DNA of 20,343 nucleotides. It comes from CALFMR01 sp035550595 (GTDB taxonomy: Bacteria > Acidobacteriota > Vicinamibacteria > Vicinamibacterales > SCN-69-37). Positions 6,000-14,169 of the stretch are shown in pieces. The number at the start of each line of letters is the position of its first letter. The first letter of the stretch is position 1. The notes beneath the pieces were generated by a model. The model ran no database searches. It was not told the DNA's origin and saw only the letters and a list, made by a program, of their open reading frames with translations. The stretch lies in NCBI GenBank assembly GCA_035550595.1, contig DASZOV010000064.1, forward strand, positions 1 to 20,343. Direction: 5' to 3'. The translations under genes and the position numbers were made by a program.

Positions 6000-8288
6000 A
6001 TGAACGTGACCGATGTCAAACGGTGGACGGTCGTGATGGCGCTTTGCGGCGCGATCGCCGCCGCCGGCTGCTCGAAAGATCCTGACGTGGCGAAGCGGGA
6101 GTTCGTCCAGAGCGGCGACACGTACGCGGCGCAGCACAAGTACGCCGAAGCCATCATCCAGTACCGCAACGCCGTTCAGCAGGATCCGCGTTTTGGCGAA
6201 GCGCGGCTGAAACTCGCCGACGCGTACACGCGCGCCGGCGACATCGTGAACGCCACGCGCGAGTACGTTCGTGCGGCCGACCTGCTGCCCAATGACTCGA
6301 CGGCGCAGCTCAAGGCCGGCAACATGCTGCTCATCCTGCGGCAGTTTCCCGACGCCCAGAGCCGCGCCGACAAGGTGCTCGCGCGCGAGCCGAAGAACGT
6401 CGAGGCGCAGATTCTTCGTGCGAACGCGCTCGCCGGCTTGAAAAAATTCGACGACGCGGTCGCCGAGGTGGAAGACGCGATCAGCAACGATCCGGACCGC
6501 GGCGCCAGCTACGCGAACCTGGCCACGCTGCAGATGGTACAGGGCAACACGGCCGAGGCGGAAGCGGGATTCAAGAAGGCGCTCGAACTCGATCCCAAGT
6601 CCATTCCCGCCCACCTGGCCATCGCCAACTTCTATCTGGCGACGAGTCATCTCGCCGAGGCCGAGGCGGCGCTGAAGGCCGCGGTCGCGATCGATCCGCA
6701 CAGCCTGCTCGCCAACCGCGCGCTCGGGTATCTCTACATGGGCACGCGGCGGGAGGCCGACGCCGAACCCTATCTGAAGGTCGTCGCCGATGCCGCGCCC
6801 GACCAGGCCGGCAAGCTCGCGCTCGCCGACTACTACGTCGCCGCGCGGCGGCCCGATGACGCCCGCAAGCTGCTGACCTCGCTCGAAACCGAGGCGTCGG
6901 GCACGAGTTCCATGCCGGTCGAACTGCGGCTCGCCTCGCTCGAGTTCGACGCCGGCGACACCGCGGCGGCGGCGACGCGGATCGACAAGGTTCTTTCCGC
7001 CGATCCGAAGAACGCGGACGCGCTCGTGGCCCGATCCCAGATTCTGCTGAGGACCGGCCGCCTCGACGAGGCGCTGACGGCGGCTCAGCAGGCGTCGCAA
7101 GCCAATCCGCAATCGGCGAAAGTCAAGTTCGTGCTGGGCCTCGCCAATGCCGCGCATCAAAACGACGCGGACGCGATGACGGCGTTCAACGACGCGCTTC
7201 GCCTCGACCCGCGCATGGGCGCTGCCGAGATGGAGCTGTCGCGGCTCGACCTGCGTGCGGGACGACTGTCACAGGCCGAACAGCTCATCGAGAGCGCGGC
7301 GAAGAAAATGCCTGACAGCCCTGACGTGCAGCTCCTGAGCGCGCGAATCTATCTCGCCGCAGGCGAAGCCGCGAAAGCCGTGCCGGTGCTGACGGCACTG
7401 GCGCGAGCCTATCCGGACTCGGCCGCCGTCCAGAACGGCATTGGCGACCTTCAGCTTCGCCGCGGCAACCGCGCGGCCGCCCGCGCGGCATTTGCCGCGG
7501 CGCTCGCTCACGACAAGAGCAATAGCACCGCGCTCGCGAGCCTGGTCGCCATGGACCTACAGGACAAGCAGCCGCGCGCGGCGACGGCGCGCGTCGACAG
7601 TGCCGTGGCAGCCGACCCGCACAACGCGGCGGTCCTGACCATCGCCGGACGGACGTACGCGCAGGCCGGATCGCCGACCGTGGCCGAGCGCCTGCTGCGG
7701 CAGGCGGTCGACGCCGATCCGAACGCGCTCGACGCATATGCCACGCTCGGCCAGCTCTACCTCTCCAGCGGCCGAACGGACGACGCGATCCGGCAGTACC
7801 AGCAGATCGCGGACAAGCAGCCGAAGTCGGTCTCCGCGCGAACGATCGTGGGCGTGCTGCTCGACATGCAGCATCGGACCAGCGACGCGCGCGCGACCTA
7901 CGAGCAGGTGCTCCAGACCGATTCGCACGCGGCGGTCGCCGCGAACAACCTGGCGTGGATCTACGCGGAGCACGGCGGTAATCTCGATCTGGCGCTGCAG
8001 CTCGCGCAGACGGCCAAGGCGGCGCTCCCCCAGTCGCCCGAAGTGAACGATACGCTCGGCTGGATCTATTACAAGAAAGGATTGGGCGCGCTCGCCGTAC
8101 CGCCGTTGCAGCAGTCGGTCGATGCGAGCCCGAAGACCGCCAGCTATCACTATCACCTCGGCCTGGCCTACGCCCTCACCGGCGACGCCACGAAGGCCCG
8201 CGCCGCGTTCGAACGTTCGCTGGCGCTCGATTCCACATCCCCGTCGGCCGCAGACGTTCGTCAGGCGCTGGCCGACCTGAAAGGCTGA
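6000..8288 (+). CDS. prsT: PEP-CTERM system TPR-repeat lipoprotein (PrsT type)
   Basis: A 762-residue lipoprotein made almost wholly of tetratricopeptide repeats. The N-terminus is a lipoprotein signal: a basic start, a hydrophobic stretch and IAAAGC with the acylated cysteine at C24. The rest, roughly residues 35-755, is about 20 TPR units of 34 residues with the usual A/G/Y and D-P positions (for example AEAIIQYRNAVQQDPRFGEA). This composition and the place after epsI match the PrsT-like family of exosortase loci (TIGR02917-like), probably a periplasmic or outer-membrane scaffold for EPS export or PEP-CTERM protein handling. I recall longer family members of about 900 residues, so this one is on the short side. 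The start is ATG 6000, with GAAAG upstream; GTG 6006, six bases after a GAGGA, is an alternative. It begins 41 bp after epsI. Confidence 0.92.
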   Translation: MNVTDVKRWTVVMALCGAIAAAGCSKDPDVAKREFVQSGDTYAAQHKYAEAIIQYRNAVQQDPRFGEARLKLADAYTRAGDIVNATREYVRAADLLPNDSTAQLKAGNMLLILRQFPDAQSRADKVLAREPKNVEAQILRANALAGLKKFDDAVAEVEDAISNDPDRGASYANLATLQMVQGNTAEAEAGFKKALELDPKSIPAHLAIANFYLATSHLAEAEAALKAAVAIDPHSLLANRALGYLYMGTRREADAEPYLKVVADAAPDQAGKLALADYYVAARRPDDARKLLTSLETEASGTSSMPVELRLASLEFDAGDTAAAATRIDKVLSADPKNADALVARSQILLRTGRLDEALTAAQQASQANPQSAKVKFVLGLANAAHQNDADAMTAFNDALRLDPRMGAAEMELSRLDLRAGRLSQAEQLIESAAKKMPDSPDVQLLSARIYLAAGEAAKAVPVLTALARAYPDSAAVQNGIGDLQLRRGNRAAARAAFAAALAHDKSNSTALASLVAMDLQDKQPRAATARVDSAVAADPHNAAVLTIAGRTYAQAGSPTVAERLLRQAVDADPNALDAYATLGQLYLSSGRTDDAIRQYQQIADKQPKSVSARTIVGVLLDMQHRTSDARATYEQVLQTDSHAAVAANNLAWIYAEHGGNLDLALQLAQTAKAALPQSPEVNDTLGWIYYKKGLGALAVPPLQQSVDASPKTASYHYHLGLAYALTGDATKARAAFERSLALDSTSPSAADVRQALADLKG

Positions 8289-8297
8289 AGACATATC

Positions 8298-9095
8298 GTG
8301 CGTGCTTTGCTGTTGGACTGCCGGGAAATGTTCGCGGAGCAGATCACCTATCGTGAGCTGCTCTTTCAGATGACATGGCGCGATCTGCTGTTGCGCTACC
8401 AGGAAACGGTCATGGGGTTCGGATGGGCGATTTTCATGCCCATCGTGAACACGGCCGTGTTCTACGTCGTCTTCACCCGCGTCGCGCACGTCGAGACGCC
8501 GGTCCCCTACGTGGTGTTCGCGTTCTCCGGCCTGTGGGTGTGGAACTTCCTCGCCTCGGCGCTGCGGTTCTCGGTGGTCTCGCTCACGAGCAACGCCAAC
8601 CTCGTGTCGAAGATCTACTTCCCGCGTGAGATCTTTCCGTTCTCGGCGGTGCTCGTCTGCCTCGTGGACTTCGCCGTCGGCGGCGTCGTCCTCGCCGGGC
8701 TGATGATCTGGTACCACGTGCCGCTCGGCATGAACGTGCTGTGGTTCCCCCTTGTGCTGCTCGTGCACATCGTCTTCACCACGGCCCTCGCGTTGCTCCT
8801 GTCGATGGCGAACCTGTTCTATCGCGACGTGAAGTACCTGTTCGAGATCGCCATCACGATCTGGATGTTCGCGAGCTCGGTCGTCTACCCCGTGCAGAAT
8901 GTGAGCGGCCGCCTCGGCGCCGTGCTCAAGTTCAACCCGATCACGCCCATCATCGACGCGTACCGCAATGTCCTCCTGCTGAACCGTCCGCCGGACCTCG
9001 CGTTCGCCTGGGCCGCTGGCCTGTCGCTCGTCCTGTTGGGTATCGGGTGGGCCTACTTCCACCGGCTCGAATTCGAGTTCGCCGAGCGCATTTAA
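8298..9095 (+). CDS. ABC-2 type polysaccharide export permease (Wzm-like)
   Basis: A 265-residue integral membrane protein of the ABC-2 transporter family, the membrane channel that moves lipid-linked O-antigen or capsule-type glycans across the inner membrane. It has the cytoplasmic amphipathic lead-in (YRELLFQMTWRDLLLRYQ, about 17-34), the GFGWAIFMPIVNTAVFYVVF first span, the LVSKIYFPREIFPFS loop typical of Wzm/TagG/KpsM proteins, and six hydrophobic spans in all. It needs a separate ATPase; the natural partner is the Wzt-like protein at the right edge of the window, about 10 kb away on the other strand. The start is GTG 8298, 9 bp after the TPR gene; ATG 8328 is an alternative. Sitting directly behind the exosortase genes, it suggests an ABC-dependent rather than Wzx/Wzy-dependent export of the glycan. 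Confidence 0.92.
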   Translation: MRALLLDCREMFAEQITYRELLFQMTWRDLLLRYQETVMGFGWAIFMPIVNTAVFYVVFTRVAHVETPVPYVVFAFSGLWVWNFLASALRFSVVSLTSNANLVSKIYFPREIFPFSAVLVCLVDFAVGGVVLAGLMIWYHVPLGMNVLWFPLVLLVHIVFTTALALLLSMANLFYRDVKYLFEIAITIWMFASSVVYPVQNVSGRLGAVLKFNPITPIIDAYRNVLLLNRPPDLAFAWAAGLSLVLLGIGWAYFHRLEFEFAERI

Positions 9096-9103
9096 GTGCG
9101 CGG

Positions 9104-9127
9104 CCGACGCGCCGTCCGGCGCGTCGG
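9104..9127. terminator. Convergent-gene hairpin, possible bidirectional terminator
   Basis: CCGACGCGCC (9104-9113) and GGCGCGTCGG (9118-9127) form a perfect 10-bp stem with the 4-nt loop GTCC, placed in the 51-bp gap between the converging permease and SDR genes. There is no T-tract on either strand, so it is not a textbook intrinsic terminator, but the position fits a transcription end or mRNA 3' stabiliser. Confidence 0.5.
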
Positions 9128-9146
9128 ATGGAGCGATCGAGGGCGA

Positions 9147-10091
9147 TCAGGCGGTCCCGTCGAGATGCTCGCGGTACCAGGCAATCGTCCGCCGGAGGCC
9201 CTCGTCGAGCGGCACGGCCGCACGCCAGCCGATCGCGCGAAACGCGGCGTCGGCATCCGCCGCGCGCTCTGATTCCATGGGACGTTCGGCCCGCGCGCCG
9301 AATGCCGGCTCGAGGCCGGCGTTCATGAGCCGCGTCAGGTCCTCCACGATGCCGCGGATGGACGTGAGCTGCCCTGACCCGATATCCACCGTGCTCCCCT
9401 CGATCCCTGGTGCGACGGCCATGGCGACGAGCCCGTCGACGACGTCGGAGACGTAGATCCAGTCCACGAGCCGGGTGCCGCTCGACACGCGCGGCGATTC
9501 GCCGCGAACGAGCGACTCGATCACATACGGGATGAGTTTGCTCCGATCGCGCTGGGCGGGACCGTAGACCATGAACACGCGCGCCAGGACGATCGGCACG
9601 CCATAGAGCGCATGGAACATGCGGGCATATCCGCTGCTCGCCCATTTGGCCGCCGCATAGGGCGCCACGGGAAACCGATCGCCCCGCTCGAGGTCCGGCT
9701 CGGTCATCGACCCGGCCAGCACCAGACGCTGGCAGCCGCACTCGGCCGCCGCTATCAGCAGATTGACCGTCGTCACGAGGTTGGCGTGGAACGTCGGCAG
9801 CACCTGCTCGAGCCCCGGCGCCCCCTGAACGTGGCTGGCGAGGTGGAACACGATCTCGGGCGCCGTTTCCCGAAACGTCCGGCGCACGAATTCGATGTCG
9901 CTCACGTCGCCCTGAAGCCACTGCATCGTCGGCGATGTCCGCGCGGTTCGGGATATGCCGGCGACTTTCGCGCCGGCCAGGGACAACCGGCGGCATAGAT
10001 GCGCGCCGATGAAACCGCTGGCGCCGGTCACGAGCGTGCGCCGGCCGCGGAGCGATTCGGCGGGATCGGATCTCACGGACATGGTCGGCAT
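9147..10091 (-). CDS. NAD-dependent epimerase/dehydratase (extended SDR, nucleotide-sugar enzyme)
   Basis: A 314-residue extended short-chain dehydrogenase acting on an NDP-sugar in the cytoplasm. The Rossmann glycine motif TGASGFIG is at 22-29, the downstream D62-V63 adenine contact follows, S128 lies in the LAGSMTE strand, and the catalytic Y145-x3-K149 pair is in PYAAAK. The length is normal for UDP-glucose 4-epimerase, GDP-mannose dehydratase or RMD-like enzymes; the substrate cannot be read from sequence. It is last in a three-gene minus-strand operon with two glycosyltransferases, so it probably supplies or finishes a sugar they use. ATG 10091 was chosen because longer starts run into the upstream glycosyltransferase; ATG 10082 is three codons in. 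Neither has a clear ribosome site, and the 29-bp gap suggests coupling to the upstream gene. Confidence 0.88.
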   Translation of the reverse strand: MPTMSVRSDPAESLRGRRTLVTGASGFIGAHLCRRLSLAGAKVAGISRTARTSPTMQWLQGDVSDIEFVRRTFRETAPEIVFHLASHVQGAPGLEQVLPTFHANLVTTVNLLIAAAECGCQRLVLAGSMTEPDLERGDRFPVAPYAAAKWASSGYARMFHALYGVPIVLARVFMVYGPAQRDRSKLIPYVIESLVRGESPRVSSGTRLVDWIYVSDVVDGLVAMAVAPGIEGSTVDIGSGQLTSIRGIVEDLTRLMNAGLEPAFGARAERPMESERAADADAAFRAIGWRAAVPLDEGLRRTIAWYREHLDGTA

Positions 10092-10120
10092 GAACGAAGA
10101 ATGCGGGCCACCGCGTGCCG

Positions 10121-11518
10121 TCAGGACGTGCGGAGCGTCGACCGCAGAAATGCGTAGTCGGGCGCGAAGCGTTCGCGGTCGTCTTCGTCCCAGTACGCCA
10201 TCGCGTTGAGTGACGTGACCTTGACGGCGATCCGGCCCTCGGTCCACGGCTCGCCGTGCGCTCGCGCGTACGCGCCGATGCTCTCGTCGATCACGGCCGT
10301 CGCGCGCTGCGGGCTCATGTGATCGAGCACCCAAGCGCGAGGATCGCGCGCGCGCTGGCTGCGGACGAACTCCAGGAGCCGGTCGGGCAGCGAGCGCTCC
10401 GACGCGAAACCGCCCGTCTGGTCGTTGATGTACGGGTAGTGATATCCGTAATTGAAGCCTTCACGCAGCAGCGCCGGTACGCCGGCGCACATGCCCTCGA
10501 TGATCGCGCGATTGACGCCCTCGCGGCGCGACCACAGCACATTGACTTTCACGCGGTTGAGCTGTCGATTGACCTCCGATGGCGGTACGCGCTCGAAGAT
10601 CTCCACCTGGTCGGCCACGCCGTGGTACCGGATCAGGCGCTCGATGTCAGCGCGCCGCCAGTCGCCGTCATAGCCGACGAGGATCGCTTTCAGCCGCTCG
10701 CCGCGGCGCCGGAGCGTCGCCAGCGCGTGGAGGAAGCCGTCGTGTCGTTTGTACCCGGCCCAGGCCGCCAGGAACAGCGCGTCGGCGTCGCGCACCGCGC
10801 CGTCGATCGGCCGGAACACGCGGTGATCGATCCACCAGTTCGCGGAGGTCGGCACTGGGATGAGATTCGAGTCGAGGCGTTCGAGCAGGGCGACGTCGCG
10901 GGGTTCGTACGCCTGGACGAACAGCGGGAACGGGCGATCCATCAGGCAGAGGACGTCGGGTTCGCAGTAGCCCGACCAGCTCGGCTCGAGGACGATGTGG
11001 TAGCGGCTCGCGATGCGGTCGATGTCGAAGAACCGCGCCAGCAGGGGAAAGACGAAGAAGTAGTCGACGACGATGACGCCCTTCTCCGCGCCGCCGGGCG
11101 ACTTCAGGACGAGCACGCGCTTGCCGAGCAGCCGGCCGGGATCCTCGAAGAACACGCGCGTCGCCGGCACTGGAGTGACGGTCTCGGCGTGCCGCTGGAG
11201 CTCGCGCTCCGGCCGCACCCGCATGCGCGCGATGCGCCGCTCGACCACGCGGTCGACGAAGCCGGCCAGGGCGGCGCGGTGCAAGGCACTCTCTAGGCGG
11301 AGCGCCTTCGCGCCGCGGCCGCTCATCCGGAGGATCGACCCAGCGGCCAGCCCGGCCGCGCCCAGGGACGCCTGAATCACGGGCGCGTCGAATTGCAGGC
11401 GCTCGCGCCATTGCCACCGCCATCGCTGGATCGCGACGGCGCGCCGCTCGCGCGGGTCGAGAGCGCCGGTATCCGGAAGGCCGGTGCCGTCCGTGTCGTG
11501 CATCGCAGGATCTGGCAT
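10121..11518 (-). CDS. Glycosyltransferase, GT4-like (GT-B fold)
   Basis: A 465-residue protein whose C-terminal half is a Glycos_transf_1-type domain: LFLAAWAGYKRHDGFLHAL, LKAILVGYDGDWR, VEIFERVPPSEV and the E-x7-E donor motif REGVNRAIIEG with E333 and E341. The N-terminal half is less standard. It has a long arginine-rich helical lead (about 20-110), then VLVLKSPGGAEKGVIVVDYFF, and a segment YHIVLEPSWSGYCEPDVLCL that looks like the acceptor domain. It should add a sugar to the glycan assembled at this locus; donor and linkage are unknown. Longer in-frame starts exist up to 11812 but would overlap the upstream GT2 gene by over 250 bp, so ATG 11518 (29 bp after that gene's stop) is preferred, with ATG 11503 as an alternative. 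Confidence 0.85.
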   Translation of the reverse strand: MPDPAMHDTDGTGLPDTGALDPRERRAVAIQRWRWQWRERLQFDAPVIQASLGAAGLAAGSILRMSGRGAKALRLESALHRAALAGFVDRVVERRIARMRVRPERELQRHAETVTPVPATRVFFEDPGRLLGKRVLVLKSPGGAEKGVIVVDYFFVFPLLARFFDIDRIASRYHIVLEPSWSGYCEPDVLCLMDRPFPLFVQAYEPRDVALLERLDSNLIPVPTSANWWIDHRVFRPIDGAVRDADALFLAAWAGYKRHDGFLHALATLRRRGERLKAILVGYDGDWRRADIERLIRYHGVADQVEIFERVPPSEVNRQLNRVKVNVLWSRREGVNRAIIEGMCAGVPALLREGFNYGYHYPYINDQTGGFASERSLPDRLLEFVRSQRARDPRAWVLDHMSPQRATAVIDESIGAYARAHGEPWTEGRIAVKVTSLNAMAYWDEDDRERFAPDYAFLRSTLRTS

Positions 11519-11547
11519 GACGGGGTCTCGTCTGTTCTCGACGCCAG

Positions 11548-12669
11548 TCAGCGCGGCTCGGCTGCGCCGAGCGCCTCGTCGACGGGACGCGCCGGGCGCA
11601 TGCGGTTTCTCAGTGCGGCGACGAGCCGGCGCGGGCTGACGAGCACCGCCAGCAGCGAGCCGAGCATGTACACGGCGAGCCGAAGGCGGGGCGGACGGTA
11701 GCCGACGGCGTTCCAGCGCTCCTCGTGATGGGCCCACACCGCTTTCCGGTGCGGACGGACGAGAGCCGCCGCAAGTCCCTTGAGGTACTCGCGTTCGGTC
11801 GTCTTCCAGCACGCGGCCATTTCGGCGGGCGTGAGCACCTGCGGCCCGTACCGCCGGACGCCGACGACGTGTCCGATGAGCGTCCAGCCGGGATCGATCT
11901 CGTCAAGATGCCCGGTGATCGACTCGGGGCGAATGCGCTCGAGCGTGAGGACCTGCGACACGAAACCGAAGTCCCACTCCATCAGGATGTCGAGGCAGGC
12001 CCAGGTGTCGGCGTGCATGTCCCCCGGCTCGAAGAACGGATCCCGTCCGCGCACCAGATCGGCGCGCAGGAGCACGGTCGTGGGCGATCCGAAGTAGTTA
12101 CGATCGTACAGCAGCCTGGCGCGGATGACAGCGCGGCCGGGCACGACGTTATCGGCGAAATCGTAGTGATCGAACCGCACTTTGAGCGCGCGCAACATGA
12201 ACGCGCTGACGACGCCGACGCGCGGGTGCGCGGCGGCGACGCGCACCATCTGATCGAGGCACTCCGGGAACAGCACGTCGTCGGCCTGCGCGATTTTCAC
12301 GAAGCGGCTGGCCGGCGAGATCAGCCGGAGCGCGGCATTGTAGTTCTCGATCTGCGGCAGGAAGCGATCCGTCGTGTGGACGCGGATCCTTCGGTCGCGC
12401 GCCGCGTATCCTTCGGCAATGGCCCGCCCGTTGTCCGTGCTCTGGTTGTCGAGCAGGATGTATTCGAAGTTCGTGTACGACTGGGCGAGCACACGTTCGA
12501 TGCACTCGCCGAGGTAGGCGGCGGTGTTGTAGAACGGCGTCACCACGCTGACGAGCGGACCGGGACCGCCGTCAGGATCGACGCCGCCGGTCTCGAACCG
12601 CGGCAGGCCGGCATCGATCGGGAGCCGGGGCACGGTTTCCGAGCAGAGATCGGGATGGCGGCGCGGCAT
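11548..12669 (-). CDS. Glycosyltransferase family 2
   Basis: A 373-residue GT-A fold glycosyltransferase. The nucleotide-binding start VSVVTPFYNTAAYLGECIE (about 40-58), the DNQSTDNG loop (74-81) and the metal/donor-binding AQADD motif with D130-D131 are all typical of GT2. The C-terminal third contains a short hydrophobic stretch (YMLGSLLAVLVSP) followed by basic residues, which may tether it to the membrane. It is the first gene of the minus-strand trio and diverges from the methyltransferase cassette. The frame opens with a TTG at 12678, but the ATG at 12669 three codons in is the likelier start. Donor and acceptor are unknown. Confidence 0.9.
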   Translation of the reverse strand: MPRRHPDLCSETVPRLPIDAGLPRFETGGVDPDGGPGPLVSVVTPFYNTAAYLGECIERVLAQSYTNFEYILLDNQSTDNGRAIAEGYAARDRRIRVHTTDRFLPQIENYNAALRLISPASRFVKIAQADDVLFPECLDQMVRVAAAHPRVGVVSAFMLRALKVRFDHYDFADNVVPGRAVIRARLLYDRNYFGSPTTVLLRADLVRGRDPFFEPGDMHADTWACLDILMEWDFGFVSQVLTLERIRPESITGHLDEIDPGWTLIGHVVGVRRYGPQVLTPAEMAACWKTTEREYLKGLAAALVRPHRKAVWAHHEERWNAVGYRPPRLRLAVYMLGSLLAVLVSPRRLVAALRNRMRPARPVDEALGAAEPR

Positions 12670-12690
12670 CGTACTCAAGAGACAACGGCG

Positions 12691-12703
12691 ACCGACGATC
12701 GGT
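12691..12703. repeat. Short dyad ACCGA-CGA-TCGGT near the GT2 start
   Basis: Five-base arms ACCGA (12691-12695) and TCGGT (12699-12703) surround CGA, 22 bp upstream of the minus-strand GT2 start in the 202-bp divergent region. It might be a small operator or leader hairpin. I see no convincing sigma-70 promoter boxes beside it, and the arms are short enough to be chance. Confidence 0.2.
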
Positions 12704-12821
12704 GTCCCGTCCGTGAGGCGGCCTGTGTGGCGCGCGGCCGTGGAGCGAAGCGTAGCATGAGACGGCGCCCACGCGATGCATGGAGGGCGCGCTCGACCGA
12801 ACCGCGTGCCAGACCGTGAAA

Positions 12822-12842
12822 TCGCGCGCCCGCGGCGCGCGA
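12822..12842. repeat. 21-bp dyad upstream of the methyltransferase cassette
   Basis: TCGCGCGCC (12822-12830) and GGCGCGCGA (12834-12842) pair perfectly around CGC. The dyad ends 29 bp before the GTG start at 12872, so it lies where a leader hairpin or an operator for the five-gene cassette would be. All-GC arms in GC-rich DNA raise the odds of chance. Confidence 0.35.
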
Positions 12843-12871
12843 GGGGTTGTGATAGATCTGGACGCCACGCC

Positions 12872-14161
12872 GTGAGCCCGTCGACGCCACCTCCCTCTCA
12901 GCCCGACGCCGCGCCTCCCGAAGACGCGGGCTCCCGGCCGGCGTGCCGCTTCTGCGCGCGCCCGCTCACCCAGACCTTCGTCGATTTAGGCGTCTCGCCG
13001 TTGTGCGAGAGCTTCCTCCCGGCCGAGGCGCTGGCGCGGATGGAGCCGTTCTACCCGCTGCACGTCTACGTCTGCGGGCAGTGCTTCCTCGTCCAGCTCG
13101 AAGAGTTCGTCGCCCCCGGCGACATCTTCAGCGAGTACGCTTACTTCTCGTCCTATTCGGACAGTTGGGTCGAGCACGCGCGGCGCTACTGCCGCCTCAT
13201 GATGGATCGCTACGCGATCGGTCCGGGCAAGCGGGTCGTCGAGATCGCGAGCAACGACGGATACCTGCTGCAGCATTTCGTCGCAGCCGGCGTGACCGTG
13301 CTCGGCATCGAACCGGCCGCCAACGTCGCCGCGGTGGCGCGCGAGAAAGGCGTGCCCTCGGTCACGCGGTTCTTCGGCCAGGCGACGGCGGCCGACGTGC
13401 GCGCCGAATACGGGCCGGCGGATCTGCTCCTCGGCAACAACGTCCTCGCGCACGTGCCGGACCTGAACGACTTCGTCGGAGGCATGCCGATCCTGCTCGC
13501 GCCCGACGGGCTCCTCACGATGGAGTTCCCGCACCTGCTGAAGCTCATCGAGTTCAATCAGTTCGATACGATCTACCACGAGCACTTCAGCTACCTCTCG
13601 CTCACGACCGTCGGCTCCGTCTTCGCGCATCACGGCCTGACAGTCTTCGACGTCGAGGAACTCCCGACGCACGGCGGGTCACTGCGCATCTACGCCCGGC
13701 ACGAGCACGACACGGCGCGCCCCGTCACGCCGCGCGTGACGGCGCTCCTCGAGCGTGAAGCGGCGGCGGGCCTCACGACCATGCGCGGCTACCTGGGCTT
13801 CGAGGAACGCGTCCGCGAAACGAAGCGGGCGCTCCTCGAGTTCCTGATCGCGGCGAAGGCCGCCGGGAAGTCCGTGGCCGGTTATGGGGCGCCGGGCAAG
13901 GGCAACACGCTGCTCAACTATTGCGGCATCCGCGAGGACTTCGTCGACTACACGGTCGATCGCAATCCGTACAAGCACGGCAAGTTCACGCCGGGCACGC
14001 GCATCCCGATCTTCCCTCCCGAGCGGCTGCGCGAGACGCGGCCGGACTACGTGCTCATCCTGCCGTGGAACCTCGAGACGGAAATCGTCGAGCAGTGCAA
14101 TTACATCCGTGACTGGGGCGGCCGGTTCGTCGTCCCGATTCCGACTGTGAGGGTCATCTGA
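12872..14161 (+). CDS. NDP-sugar C-methyltransferase (TylC3/NovU/EvaC family)
   Basis: A 429-residue SAM-dependent methyltransferase of the three-domain type that adds a branch methyl to a carbon of an NDP-keto-deoxysugar (C-3 in TylC3 and EvaC, C-5 in NovU). The N-terminal zinc-binding domain (Methyltransf_13) has CRFC at C25/C28 and CGQC at C68/C71. The central SAM-binding motif is VVEIASNDGYLL around E124-D129. The catalytic YHEH motif is at 235-238, followed by FSYLSL, as in the characterised sugar C-methyltransferases. The C-terminal Methyltransf_14 domain includes YGAPGKGNTLLNYCG. The start GTG 12872 leaves about 24 residues before the first zinc cysteine; an upstream in-frame ATG (12776) would add an arginine-rich stretch not seen in the family. 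It is first in a tight operon, with the SDR gene 8 bp downstream. The identity of the sugar is inferred only as branched deoxysugar. Confidence 0.93.
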   Translation: MSPSTPPPSQPDAAPPEDAGSRPACRFCARPLTQTFVDLGVSPLCESFLPAEALARMEPFYPLHVYVCGQCFLVQLEEFVAPGDIFSEYAYFSSYSDSWVEHARRYCRLMMDRYAIGPGKRVVEIASNDGYLLQHFVAAGVTVLGIEPAANVAAVAREKGVPSVTRFFGQATAADVRAEYGPADLLLGNNVLAHVPDLNDFVGGMPILLAPDGLLTMEFPHLLKLIEFNQFDTIYHEHFSYLSLTTVGSVFAHHGLTVFDVEELPTHGGSLRIYARHEHDTARPVTPRVTALLEREAAAGLTTMRGYLGFEERVRETKRALLEFLIAAKAAGKSVAGYGAPGKGNTLLNYCGIREDFVDYTVDRNPYKHGKFTPGTRIPIFPPERLRETRPDYVLILPWNLETEIVEQCNYIRDWGGRFVVPIPTVRVI

Positions 14162-14169
14162 CGCGGACG

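Noticed and set aside
7557..9062. Long antisense open frame (501 codons) opposite the TPR and permease genes
   Set aside because: Spans two well-supported plus-strand genes and their junction, with His/Arg/Glu-rich composition and no domain.
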